From Actinopolymorpha pittospori (lineage in GTDB: Bacteria > Actinomycetota > Actinomycetes > Propionibacteriales > Actinopolymorphaceae): a stretch of 64,000 bases of DNA. The translations under genes were made by a program, and so were the position numbers. Location of the stretch: assembly GCF_014873875.1 (NCBI RefSeq), contig NZ_JADBEM010000001.1, positions 2,356,001 through 2,420,000 on the forward strand, given 5' to 3'. The notes beneath the pieces were generated by a model that was given only the letters and a program-made list of their open reading frames with translations, did not search any database and was not told the origin of the DNA. Shown here one piece after another: positions 1 through 8,312 of the stretch (positions are counted from its first letter, which is position 1; the number at the start of each line of letters is the position of its first letter).

Positions 1-353
1 GTGGCCAGGCCGGTCTCCTCAGGCAGGTAGAGGCTGAGGACCAGGTCGGCGCCGAGGGCAACGGACAGATCCACCGGGTCGCCGACGGCCTCTCCTGCCG
101 GTGGGATGACGATCCGCTCGGCACCGTCGAAGGTGAGGGTGGCCTGCCCGTGCTCGGTGGCTACCGTCGCGGCGGCGATGGTCAAGGGGGTGCGGCCGTA
201 GCGGTTTGTCAGGCGTACGCGGAGGCGTTCTCCGCCGCCGGCCATGTGGAGCACCTGACGCACCGTCTGGTCGGCGAATCCGCGTGGTCCGGTGAGTTGG
301 ATCTGCTCATAGGGACTGATCACTGCAGTGCGGAAGCCGGCGCTCCACATCAT
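1..353 (-). CDS. SGNH/GDSL-type hydrolase, N-terminal part (cut by window edge)
   Basis: Reading the minus strand from an ATG at 353 gives an open frame that runs off the left edge. The visible part contains GFADQTVRQVLHMAGGGER and RLRVRLTNRYGRTPLTIAA. This is the pattern of the N-terminal beta-sandwich region of actinobacterial SGNH/GDSL hydrolases, where a QTVRQ segment is followed by a VRLSN-like strand. The catalytic GDS block would lie outside the window, so activity cannot be judged. The gene is divergent from the HxlR regulator at 510, and both could be controlled from the shared intergenic repeats. An in-frame ATG further upstream at 434 is possible. The family call is from pattern memory. 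Confidence 0.55.
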   Translation of the reverse strand, partial: MMWSAGFRTAVISPYEQIQLTGPRGFADQTVRQVLHMAGGGERLRVRLTNRYGRTPLTIAAATVATEHGQATLTFDGAERIVIPPAGEAVGDPVDLSVALGADLVLSLYLPEETGLA

Positions 354-454
354 GCTCGCTCCATTCGTTGCTGTGAGTGCCGTCGGGATGCGTGACCGTT
401 GCTGTCCTCCACTATGGACGGGATCACTCTCCATCGGGGAGTATGTACTTTCAA

Positions 455-492
455 GTGCGTAGGGCACCATCGGGTGCGTAGGTCACCATTGG
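455..492 (+). promoter_or_regulatory. tandem 19-bp direct repeat, putative HxlR operator
   Basis: Two adjacent 19-bp units (455-473 and 474-492) differ at only two positions. Both contain GTGCGTAGG and CACCAT. They end 17 bp before the HxlR start and sit between that gene and the divergent hydrolase. HxlR regulators commonly bind repeats next to their own promoter. That these repeats are the operator is inference. Confidence 0.45.
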
Positions 493-509
493 GTAGGAAG
501 GCGTGGTCC

Positions 510-953
510 ATGCCAACGACAACGGCGGCTCAGAAGCGGGCACAGGCGAAGGTGGACTACGACGCGTTCCTGGCCGGCTGCCCCAGCCGCCAACTGCTGG
601 ACCGGATCTCCGACAAGTGGGTCGCGCTGATCCTGGCCGCGCTCGGCAGCGACGGCCAGGTCGGCCAAGGAGCCGACTGCGACGGTGGGCCGCGGTCGAT
701 GCGCTACTCCGAGCTGTCCCGCCGGCTGACCGGGGTCAGCCAGAAGATGCTCACCCAGACGCTGCGCTCCCTCGAGCGCGACGGCCTGGTCACCCGCACC
801 GTGACCCCAACCGTGCCGGTCACGGTCACCTACGAGCTCACCGACCTCGGTCTCTCGCTCCATACCTTGATGCGCGGCATCAAGGTATGGGCCGAGGCGC
901 ACATGGACGAGGTGCTCGCCAACTGCGAGGAGTACGACAACCGCACCGCCTGA
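510..953 (+). CDS. HxlR-family winged-helix transcriptional regulator
   Basis: This is a 147-residue protein, the normal size for the family. The ATG at 510 is preceded by GTAGGAAG, a usable ribosome site, so longer in-frame upstream starts are not needed. The HxlR signature is clear: CPSRQLLDRISDKWVALIL at about residues 24-42, RYSELSRRLTGVSQKMLTQT as the recognition region, then LRSLERDGLVTRTVTPTVPV for the wing, and YELTDLGLSL near the C-terminus. HxlR proteins are dimeric regulators that often respond to redox or electrophile stress. The N-terminal Cys in the CPSRQ segment is at the position often used for this. The targets are unknown. The divergent hydrolase is the nearest candidate. 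Confidence 0.88.
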   Translation: MPTTTAAQKRAQAKVDYDAFLAGCPSRQLLDRISDKWVALILAALGSDGQVGQGADCDGGPRSMRYSELSRRLTGVSQKMLTQTLRSLERDGLVTRTVTPTVPVTVTYELTDLGLSLHTLMRGIKVWAEAHMDEVLANCEEYDNRTA

Positions 954-1184
954 ACGGTAAGCACCATCGCGCAACTCCGGCGATGGCCCGTCCCTCGCGC
1001 CAAAGTTGTCCTGACCTTTTAGGCGGCGGTCAGGTGTATCAACTCTGCTGCGGCGGGCGGTGCTGATTGGTGGCGTAAAGCGGACACGGCCTAGACGTCG
1101 GCCAAGCCGTCTGGGAACTCTTTCAGTCGTACATCGGCACATGCACACGGCAGCCGATCCGTCGGGAACGCGAGGACCCACCAC

Positions 1185-2642
1185 GTGACTGTCTACCCGC
1201 TGCCCGCCAGTTCGCCAGCCGCACAGGGAGTCGATGCCCGTGGCATTGGCATGTTCCTCGACGCCATCGAGGCTGCGCCGGACATCGAACCTCATGGGCT
1301 GATCGTCCTGCGACACGGCCACGTCGTTGCCTCGGGCTGGTGGGCTCCGTACTCGCCCGACCGGCTGCACCTGCTCTATTCCCTCAGCAAGAGCTTCACG
1401 TCCACGGCGGCCGGCTTCGCCGTCGCCGAGGGACTGGTGCGCCTCGACGACCCCGTGGTCTCGTACTTCCCCGAGTTCGAGGCCGACATCACCGATCCGC
1501 GCAGCCGCGCCATGCTCGTGCGGCACGTGGCGTCGATGGCCAGCGGTCACGTCGCCGAGACGTTCGAACGGGCAGTGGGTCTCGATCCGGATGAGATCGT
1601 GCGCGGCTTCCTCCTGCTTCCGCCGGATCGTGAACCTGGCACGGTCTTCGCCTACAACCAGCCCGCGACGTACTCCCTTGCCACGATCGTTCAGAAGGTG
1701 ACCGGCCAGACGTTGACGGAGTATCTCCGGCCTCGGCTGTTCGATCCGCTCGGGATCGGCGAGGTTGTGTGGCTCCAGCACCCCGCCGGCCGCGACCTGG
1801 GCTTCTCTGGCCTGCACGCCACCACCGATGCGGTCGCGCGGCTCGGCCAGCTCTACCTGCAGGGCGGCGTGTGGGAAGGCAAGCAGGTGCTTCCGGCCGC
1901 GTGGGTTGCCGAGGCGACGCGATCGCACGTTTCGAACGTCGGCGAGTCGAGTCCGGACTGGCAACGGGGCTACGGCTTCCAGTTCTGGATGTCCCGGCAC
2001 GGGTACCGAGGTGACGGGGCGTACGGCCAGTTCTGCGTCGTACTTCCCGAGCATGATGCGGTGGTTGCGATGACCGCGGCGACCGTGGAGATGCAGGCCC
2101 TCCTGGACGCGATGTGGGAGCACCTCGTGCCGGCGTTGGGCGCTGCACCGCTCGAGGGCCGGGACGGCGAGGACGCGGCACTGGCCCAGCGGCTGACCCG
2201 ACTCGAGCTCCCGCCGGCTCCGGGCAAGCCCGCGCCGCCCGCGGATCCCGGCACCTGGTCGGGTGCGGAGTTCGCCCCGGACGGCGGTGCGTGTGCGGAC
2301 CAGCCGACCCTGACTCGGGTGGTGGTGGCGCCCGGAGACGACGAGGGTTGGCGCCTTTCCCTGGTCGAGGACGGCGGGCCGCTCGAGCTGTCGCTGAGCG
2401 CGACTGGCGCGCCGGACTGGTGCCTGGATGCGGGCCCAGACGCACCCGTTCCGACGGCGTTGTCCGGTGGATGGACCGACCCCGACACGTTGACCGTCGA
2501 GGTGGTGTTCCTGGAGACGCCCCACCGCCTGGTCGTCACGTGTTCGCTTGTGAGCCGTACGTTCACCGCCCAATGGCGCACGAGTCCGCTGCACGGAGGC
2601 CCGCTCCGCCGGCTCGGCGCAGTGCGTACACCTGGACGTTGA
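1185..2642 (+). CDS. serine hydrolase, class C beta-lactamase/penicillin-binding-like fold
   Basis: This 485-residue protein starts at GTG. The SxxK nucleophile motif is S66-L-S-K69 in LLYSLSKSFTSTA. The second motif is FAYNQPATY, matching the Tyr-Asn element of this family, and a GYGFQFWMSR block lies in the C-terminal half of the catalytic domain. A C-terminal extension of roughly 130 residues forms a beta-rich tail seen in long actinobacterial serine hydrolases. There is no signal peptide, so it is probably cytoplasmic. It likely hydrolyses an ester or amide, but the substrate cannot be read from sequence. The 231 bases upstream (954-1184) hold no gene I can support. Confidence 0.85.
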   Translation: MTVYPLPASSPAAQGVDARGIGMFLDAIEAAPDIEPHGLIVLRHGHVVASGWWAPYSPDRLHLLYSLSKSFTSTAAGFAVAEGLVRLDDPVVSYFPEFEADITDPRSRAMLVRHVASMASGHVAETFERAVGLDPDEIVRGFLLLPPDREPGTVFAYNQPATYSLATIVQKVTGQTLTEYLRPRLFDPLGIGEVVWLQHPAGRDLGFSGLHATTDAVARLGQLYLQGGVWEGKQVLPAAWVAEATRSHVSNVGESSPDWQRGYGFQFWMSRHGYRGDGAYGQFCVVLPEHDAVVAMTAATVEMQALLDAMWEHLVPALGAAPLEGRDGEDAALAQRLTRLELPPAPGKPAPPADPGTWSGAEFAPDGGACADQPTLTRVVVAPGDDEGWRLSLVEDGGPLELSLSATGAPDWCLDAGPDAPVPTALSGGWTDPDTLTVEVVFLETPHRLVVTCSLVSRTFTAQWRTSPLHGGPLRRLGAVRTPGR

Positions 2643-2799
2643 CGCGGAGACACTCACCACCGCGCACCTGCCGGGGCGCGCACTCGGCTACCGCACGACA
2701 CAACAGGCAAGCAGCCCGACACACCTCCCGATGCATGCGAAAGCTCGCGATCGAGCATAAGAGGCGCGAGAACAACGTCGTGCGGACGCGGGGGATGTC

Positions 2800-4244
2800 A
2801 TGCACATGCAGTACTGGCGTGGGCGGCGGCCTTGTGTCAACCACTCACCCCGCCGGTTGAGGGTCAGCGGTTCCGGCGTCGTCGGGCTGGTTCTTGTGCT
2901 GGTGGCCACGGTCTCACTGATCGGCGCTTCGCCCGCGGCGGCCCAGACCTCCGGCGAGGTCCTGGCCTGGGGGTCCAACGACGTCGGCCAGCTGGGCACC
3001 GGCACGTCGATAGCGTTCTCCTCTGTTCCCGTCCAGTCCCCGCTCCCCGCTGGCGCCACGGCGACCGCCGTTGCGCCGGCGGGTCGCACAGCCTTGTTCT
3101 GACGTTGGCCGGTGGTGTGGTCGCCTGGGGCGGCAACCAGTCCGGCCAGCTCGGCATCGGTAACAACCAGAACGTCCCGGTCGCCGAGGTGGTCCAGATC
3201 CCGGATGGAACGATCATCACCGCGATCGCGGCTGGCGACGCTCACAGCCTGGCCCTGACCTCGACCGGCAGAGTTCTCGCGTGGGGCTCCAACGGCGAGG
3301 GAGAGTTGGGCAACCCGACGGCCGGCCCGACCAGCGACCTGCCCGTCGAAGTAGCCCTTCCGCAAGGGGTCAACGTGATCGCCATCGCGGCCGGTGGGGA
3401 GCACAGTCTGGCAGTCACCTCCACCGGCGGGATGTTCGCGTGGGGCTCCAACGGCTTTGGTGAACTCGGCATCGGCACCAGCGGCAGTCCCCACAGCACG
3501 CCGGTCGCCGTCCACCTCCCAGCTGGAACAGCCGTCACGTCCGCGGCCGCGGGCGAGAGCCACAGCGTTGCGCGTACCGCGACCGGCAGGGTGCTCGCAT
3601 GGGGCTCGAACGAGATGAACCAACTCGGCAACGGGACCAGCGACGACGCCGATGTGCCGGTCCCTGTGGCGTTGCCCGCCGGCACGACGGTGACCGCGGT
3701 GGCGAGCGGAGCCTTCGCGAACCACACGCTGGCAGTGACCTCGGCGGGCAACGTGCTCGCCTGGGGATCGAACACGAACGGTCAACTGGGCATCGGCAAC
3801 ACCATCAGTCCCGACTTTCCCACCCAGACCCTACTTCCCGCCGGGACCACGGCCACCACTGTCGCCGCGGGCGCTGACCACAGCGTGGCAGGGACGGCCA
3901 CCGGTGGGGCGCTGGCCTGGGGAGACAACAGCGCCGGCGAGGCGGGCAACGGTACGACCAGTGACGCCGTTCAGACCCCGGTCCCGGTCTCCCTGCCTGG
4001 CAACACGATCCTGACGGATGTCGCCGCGGGCGGGAGTCATGACCTGGCTGTTGCCTCGCCGTCCGCCGTTCCGGGACCGGACACTGGCGATGGCACCGCC
4101 GCTGCGACCGGCGCGGGGCGTGGAACGATCCTGGGCGCCGGTCTGCTGGCGTTGGCCCTGGCTGTAGGGGTTGCCAGCGCCATCCGGTCCGGCCGTCGGC
4201 ACCGAACAGCCCCCGCGCGGGCCCCGGGATCCCAGACGACGTGA
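2800..4244 (+). pseudogene. secreted RCC1-repeat protein with one frameshift
   Basis: A start at 2800 gives a signal peptide (hydrophobic VVGLVLVLVATVSLIGASPA) and the first RCC1 blade. The frame then stops at 3102. A second frame continues the same repeats to 4244. The join needs one extra base near 3075-3076, where GTTGCG should be followed by GGCCGG to keep the A-x-A-A-G-G-S-H-S repeat. Seven WGSN-type repeats can be counted, exactly a seven-bladed RCC1 propeller. The C-terminus has a hydrophobic segment (ILGAGLLALALAVGVASA) and an Arg/His-rich tail, suggesting membrane anchoring without an LPXTG motif. The break may be a true mutation or a base-call error. Its partner is unknown. Confidence 0.8.
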
Positions 4245-4295
4245 GATGACGGTCTCCGTCCCCCGGCCGTAGGAAGCGGCGGCGACGGCGATGCG

Positions 4296-4853
4296 CTAGC
4301 CGCTCCTTCTGGAGGGCTGCATCAAGGACTGCGACAGGAGGCCTGCACCGGAACCGACCGCGGTCCCCAACACCCATCCAGCCAGGACATCGGTCGGCCA
4401 ATGCACGCCGAGATACACCAGGCAGCATCCGATGAGCACGGTGCCTGCCGCAACCACTACCCCGCCGAGGAGCCTCCATCGAGGAGTGACGGACGTCGTG
4501 GCCACCACAACGGCAGCGGCTGCCGCGGCCGTAGCCGCTGCATACGTCGAGGGCATCGCAGCGCCGCCGAGGTGAACGAGCGCAAGGTCCGTCGGCGGCC
4601 GTGCCCGGTCGATGACCTGCTTGACCCCCGCGGCCACAACTGTCGAGGCGATCACCGCGACTGGCACAGCGACGGCCGGACGGTACTCCCGACGAGCCAC
4701 CACAACGCCTATCGCAAGCAGGGCGAGTACAGCGAGCGCTACGGCGCTGGTACCGATCCCCATCAGGGCATTCGCGCCACCCGTCGCCCAGCTTGTCCGG
4801 TGCGCGTCCACAAACCGCAGCAGCCCCTCGTCCAGCCACTCACTGACACCCAT
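4296..4853 (-). CDS. PAP2-superfamily membrane protein with altered catalytic motifs
   Basis: This 185-residue protein has several hydrophobic segments. The three PAP2 phosphatase motifs are recognisable but two are altered. Motif 1 is intact (K78 to R85-P86 in KQVIDRARPP). Motif 2 reads P101-S-T-Y104, where the family has PSGH with a catalytic His. Motif 3 reads C144-L145-VYLGVH151-WPTD155, where the family has SR-x5-H-x3-D. The second-motif His and third-motif Ser/Arg are therefore gone, while the third-motif His and Asp remain. It probably descends from lipid-phosphate phosphatases but may not be catalytic. It is convergent with the RCC1 gene. Confidence 0.75.
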   Translation of the reverse strand: MGVSEWLDEGLLRFVDAHRTSWATGGANALMGIGTSAVALAVLALLAIGVVVARREYRPAVAVPVAVIASTVVAAGVKQVIDRARPPTDLALVHLGGAAMPSTYAAATAAAAAAVVVATTSVTPRWRLLGGVVVAAGTVLIGCCLVYLGVHWPTDVLAGWVLGTAVGSGAGLLSQSLMQPSRRSG

Positions 4854-5004
4854 GACGGCAACCTAGCTTGGTCTGGGAGGCCGGGGCCCTTAGCCTGTCC
4901 CGGCTTGGCTCCGTAGCCTGCTCGCCGGGTCGCGAGGGTGGGCAGCAGTACGGTCCTCAAACCGCGGGTGGGTTGCCCGCCGGAACCAGTCGGGAGGACC
5001 GCAG

Positions 5005-5370
5005 TTGCTGACATCCCTCTACCATGTGCAGATTCCCGTAGGTGATCTCGACGCCGCAGTCGCGTGGTACGAGAAGTACCTCGGCTTCACCACGGCAGCG
5101 CAGCCTGACGGGCGCCACGCGTTCCTTCATTCCGAGGACGGCCCGTTCCTCATGCTGTGGCAGACCGACGACCCCGGGCGAGCCAGCTTCACCGTTGCGG
5201 GGGAAGCTTTCCCGGTTCTTCTCTATCGGACCACCCAGATACACCAGCTCCATGACAGGCTCGCGTCGTCCGGCGTGAGGATCACGACCTACCAGGACGA
5301 TGGTCACCACTGGGTCCTGAAGTTCCTCGACCCGGAGGGCAACATGTGGGGAGCCTTGCAGGACAACTGA
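5005..5370 (+). CDS. VOC (glyoxalase/bleomycin-resistance) superfamily protein
   Basis: This 121-residue protein fits a single VOC module of two beta-alpha-beta-beta-beta repeats. It begins SLYHVQIPVGDLDAAVAWYE and ends VLKFLDPEGNMWGALQ, the usual first and last strands. A His near the N-terminus and a Glu in DPEGN match metal-ligand positions of the fold. The start codon is TTG, with GGGAGGACC just upstream as ribosome site. VOC proteins include glyoxalases, dioxygenases and antibiotic-binding proteins, and the sequence does not separate these. It sits just before the first copy of a 600-bp duplication. Confidence 0.82.
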   Translation: MLTSLYHVQIPVGDLDAAVAWYEKYLGFTTAAQPDGRHAFLHSEDGPFLMLWQTDDPGRASFTVAGEAFPVLLYRTTQIHQLHDRLASSGVRITTYQDDGHHWVLKFLDPEGNMWGALQDN

Positions 5371-5372
5371 GC

Positions 5373-5972
5373 GGTGGTGACGGCAGGTCAGGCGGTCAGG
5401 CGGCGCGCGATCGCTGGGACGACGATCGCGGCGGCGACGAGGTGGGTGAGCATCAAGAGTGCTTTGGTGGGCGAGCTGGCGTCTGCGATCGCGTCCGGGA
5501 CGAGGGAGAGGGCGGTCAGCACGACGGTCGTGCGGAGGAACGTGCGCCGCGGGTGCCGGGCCCAGCGGGCCAGTGCGACGGCGAGGACCAGGCCGATCAG
5601 CGAGAAGCCGGCCGTCAGTACGCCGAAGCCTGTGACCGGGATCGGGGCGCCGCCCATGTCGAGGCTGATCCCGACAGCGTGTCCGGCGGCGGCGACGGTC
5701 ATGGTGGCGGCGCTGGCGACCGTTGCGGCGGCGAGCCCGGTGATGGTCAGGGCGCCGAGGCGGGGGGTGGCGACGTGGGTCGTGTTCAGCGTGGCGGTCA
5801 TTTCTGCCTCCGGTGGGCTTGTCCGGCGGGCACCGTGCCCGTCTCTTACTAGGGCTTCGAACGGGACCGGCGCGGATCGACAGGTCACTCGAAGAATTTC
5901 TGAGCTTTTTTCGAGCCGCCGCCTCGACCGGCCACTGGGCACGAGTCGGTGGTGCCGAGTCTGAGCACGCCC
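5373..5972. repeat. 600-bp direct duplication, copy A
   Basis: This segment matches 8313-8912 base for base at a constant offset of 2940. Only a few mismatches occur in the first 150 bases, near-perfect identity follows, and similarity ends after CTGAGCACGCCC. It carries the whole DUF6069-like gene plus its upstream region. Confidence 0.9.
5388..5801 (-). CDS. DUF6069-like four-helix membrane protein, copy A
   Basis: This 137-residue protein starts at the ATG of MTATLNTTHVATPRLGAL. Longer in-frame starts upstream are unlikely because the extra residues are basic and low in complexity. About four hydrophobic helices can be seen, including ALTITGLAAATVASAATMTV and LIGLVLAVALARWA, and a final LMLTHLVAAAIVVPAIARR. 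That last segment with a central His-Leu-Val is characteristic of the DUF6069 family of small actinobacterial membrane proteins. No function is known. A second copy lies at 8328-8741 and differs only at a handful of codons in its C-terminal half. Confidence 0.75.
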   Translation of the reverse strand: MTATLNTTHVATPRLGALTITGLAAATVASAATMTVAAAGHAVGISLDMGGAPIPVTGFGVLTAGFSLIGLVLAVALARWARHPRRTFLRTTVVLTALSLVPDAIADASSPTKALLMLTHLVAAAIVVPAIARRLTA

Positions 5973-6073
5973 AGCTACTCCCGTGCCGCCGATGTCGAAG
6001 GGACCCCACTTGTCGACTCGACACCAGGGCCGGCCGGCCGGGCGCGGCGGCGGCTTCATGTGCCCCTCACCCC

Positions 6074-6256
6074 TGCACGGCCGAGCTCTACCGCTGCGGA
6101 CTCTTCCCGCCGATCGTCTTCACCGGCGCGAACAGCGCGACCACCCTCGACCGCTTACCGCGCGGTGAGACAGTCCGCTACTGCGAGCACGCCATCAGCC
6201 TCGGCGTCCGCGCGGGCAAGCTGGGCGACCCACGGGAGAGGAACCCTCATCACTGA
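6074..6256 (+). pseudogene. YdcF-like (DUF218) protein fragment
   Basis: One frame reads LYRCGLFPPIVFTGANSATT, LDRLPRGETVRYCEHAISLG and then stops after ERNPHH. DUF218/YdcF proteins carry a very similar block in mid-protein: an aliphatic V-x-TGA strand, a FPRGEA-like turn and a YREHA helix. There is no upstream start or downstream half, so this is a broken remnant between the duplication and the kinase-like pseudogene. The family call rests on one conserved block. Confidence 0.45.
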
Positions 6257-6811
6257 TGCGTGCCGCGTCCGGCTCTCAAGCCGAGTCGGGTGGCGCAGGC
6301 ATCGAGGAGATCGTTGACGACCTCGGTGACCGGCTGGGTCGCGTCTACCCGAAGCGCTCCGAACCGCTCATAACTTTCATCCGCTCCTGCGTGCCACTCA
6401 AGGATGAGAGCGAGTGCCTCCGCTGTACCACCAAAGGCGTCACGGGGACGTTGAGCCAGCCGGCGGCGAATCGTCTGCGAGTCGACGAAGGTAGATGACC
6501 ACGGCGAAATGACACCAAATTTCGCCCTCGTTCTCGGTTGAGCCACAGACGAAGCCGAGCTCGTCGCCGACCTCGGCAGCGATCCGGCGCACGGTCTCCG
6601 GCGGCACCCGCTGAGTGTGGCGGCTGTGCCACCCATCGCTGCGTTCAACCGCAGCGATCGGATACGGGACCTCGAAGCCGGAGCACTTCTCGAAGTAGCG
6701 CGACAGGTGGTCCTCGTCGGTGTCATAGGCGACGTAGCCACGACGACGCAGCTCCGCACGAACCGTTGACTTGCCGGCACCGGAAGTGCCGGTGACCAGG
6801 ACGAGAGGCAT
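6250..6811 (-). pseudogene. small AAA/P-loop kinase-like protein with a frameshift
   Basis: From an ATG at 6811 the frame reads MPLVLVTGTSGAGKSTVRAE, a Walker A near the N-terminus, then YVAYDTDEDHLSRYF. It continues to VVIYL and is knocked out of phase near 6487-6490. The next frame continues the family pattern with VDSQTIRRRLAQRP, LILEWHAGADESYERFGA and RVDATQPVTEVV, stopping at 6250. Together they give about 186 residues, a normal length for actinobacterial AAA-family nucleoside or adenylate kinase-like proteins. The join needs one extra or two missing bases. It is divergent from the YCII gene at 6990. Confidence 0.72.
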
Positions 6812-6989
6812 CCCGTGGTCATGGCACGACACCCACTCACGAGGAACCCGGCGGGTTGAGCTGCAACACGGGCGACGATGAACGAAGAAGGCTTTGATTC
6901 TCTGCCGGCAGCTTGTCGGATCTGGCGCGGGGCATTCGTTGTAGGAATGAGCGCGGCCGGAGGAGGCCGCGGAGACAAGGAGTCGTGAG

Positions 6990-7802
6990 ATGGCGCTGTA
7001 TCTGACCTCGTTCGAAGACGGTGCGATGGACTTCCCCGAGGAGGCCATGCCTGACGTGGCCAAGGCCGCCCAAGCGATGATCGCGGAGGCCAGGGACGCG
7101 GGCGTGTTCGTTTTCGCCGGCGGCCTGGACTACGAGGTGGCGCCCGCTGTGGTCGCCACTGACGGGATGGTCACCGACGGCCCGTACCCGGAGAGCAAGG
7201 AACTCCTCGGCGGCGTCACCATCGTCGACGTACCCAGTCGGGAGGCGGCCCTGGAGTGGGGCGCGAAGGTGGCGGCCGGCTGCCTGTGTGCGCAGAAGGT
7301 CCGTGCGTTCTTGCCGAGGCGAGGCCGTGACGAGATGGCGCGGTACCTGATCTCGTTCGACAACGGTGCGATGAACTTCCCCACCGAGGAGGACTGGGCC
7401 GCGGTGGGCGAGTCCTCCCACGCGGTGATCGAGGAGGCCAAGGACGCCGGCGTGTACGTCTTCTGCGGAGGGCTGGATTACGACCCAGAGGACCGCGACG
7501 ATACGCCGGCGTGGGTCGCCACGGTGGCCACCGACGGGTCGGTTACCGACGGCCCGCGTCCGAAGACCAGGGAGCCCCTCGGCGGGTTCACCGTCGTCAA
7601 CGTGCCCACCCGGGAGGTGGCCCTGGAGTGGGCCGCGAAGGTCGCGGCCGCCTGCCGCTGTGCGCAGGACGTCCGCATGTTCATGCCCGATCCGGCCGTC
7701 GAATGGGATACCGCTGATGGCGACGCCGCCACCGTGTCGTACACAGCGGTTCGTGGAAAATCCGGTGTCACATCTGTTGCTACGGAACCGGAAACACCCT
7801 GA
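6990..7802 (+). CDS. tandem double-YCII domain protein
   Basis: This 270-residue protein is made of two related YCII (DGPF-type) domains of about 110 residues each. The first starts MALYLTSFEDGAMDFP and the second, near residue 116, starts MARYLISFDNGAMNFP. Each has a GGLDY turn, a VTDGP motif and a final ALEW-x-AKVAA helix with CAQ. YCII proteins are normally single domains that pair as dimers, so this is a covalent dimer. The second half begins with its own Met, suggesting fusion of two once-separate genes. The C-terminus has about 35 extra residues of low complexity. AAGGAG lies upstream of the start. Function is unknown. Confidence 0.82.
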   Translation: MALYLTSFEDGAMDFPEEAMPDVAKAAQAMIAEARDAGVFVFAGGLDYEVAPAVVATDGMVTDGPYPESKELLGGVTIVDVPSREAALEWGAKVAAGCLCAQKVRAFLPRRGRDEMARYLISFDNGAMNFPTEEDWAAVGESSHAVIEEAKDAGVYVFCGGLDYDPEDRDDTPAWVATVATDGSVTDGPRPKTREPLGGFTVVNVPTREVALEWAAKVAAACRCAQDVRMFMPDPAVEWDTADGDAATVSYTAVRGKSGVTSVATEPETP

Positions 7803-7946
7803 CCCGGGACTATGACAGTTCACACAACCTTCGACGAATCCCTGCCTGCAGCGGACTGCTTGTCCTGCTCACTCCAGCCGCGCGGAGGGTCCCGGACCGA
7901 GCGAGGTGGCTGAAGCCTCCGGCCACGCGGAGAGGGCCGTTGATGA

Positions 7947-7977
7947 GGGTCGCCAGTCTTCTGGCGGCCCTTCTTTT
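7947..7977 (+). terminator. rho-independent terminator
   Basis: GGGTCGCCAG pairs with CTGGCGGCCC over 10 bp (one T-G wobble) around a TCTT loop and is followed by TTCTTTT. It lies about 145 bases after the double-YCII gene and reads on the plus strand. Confidence 0.65.
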
Positions 7978-8048
7978 CGCGCCCGCGCCCAGCCGCGCGC
8001 ATCGATCACAGGGAGCGGCAGCAACGTGAGCGGGAGCTGGTGGGCTCC

Positions 8049-8122
8049 GACGTCACCATGACGATCTACGCCCACGCCACGTTGGAGGAGAAGCGGGTGG
8101 CGTTGCGGAGGCTCGATGAGCG
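8049..8122 (+). pseudogene. C-terminal relic of a tyrosine integrase
   Basis: The frame reads DVTMTIYAHATLEEKRVALR then RLDER. This is nearly identical, in protein and DNA, to the last part of the intact integrase at 25645-26880, including the catalytic Tyr of YAH. Upstream of this point the integrase sequence is missing. Directly after it comes a damaged tRNA-Phe att sequence. This looks like the scar of an older, related element. Confidence 0.75.
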
Positions 8123-8123
8123 A

Positions 8124-8157
8124 GGAACCGCCGACCTTCGTTTTTCAGGGCCACGGG
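8124..8157. repeat. damaged tRNA-Phe att-site copy
   Basis: The stretch GAACCGCCGACCTTC followed by TTTTTCAGGGCCACGG matches the int-side att region at 26989-27020 apart from a small change inside the CCGC/CGT step. It follows the integrase relic directly. The remaining bases to 8312 hold no gene I can support. Confidence 0.65.
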
Positions 8158-8312
8158 CCACCAGAGTGACTGCGCCGAGGTCTGGGTTGTCACCGCGACC
8201 GGGCGTGCCGTCGTAGCGCTCGGGTGTATCAACTCTGCGGACAAATCCGTTTCGAGCGCTCGAAGTCGACGTAGCTGTTGCCAGTGCGACGCGCCGGTGC
8301 TTGCTGTTCGGT

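Noticed and set aside
483..2660. Very long minus-strand open frame antisense to HxlR and the serine hydrolase
   Set aside because: Low-complexity Arg/Gly/Val-rich translation typical of the shadow of GC-rich coding DNA on the other strand.
1033..8238. A 16-bp match GGTGTATCAACTCTGC at 1033 and 8223
   Set aside because: Isolated, without flanking similarity; could be a scrap of shared sequence but supports no feature.
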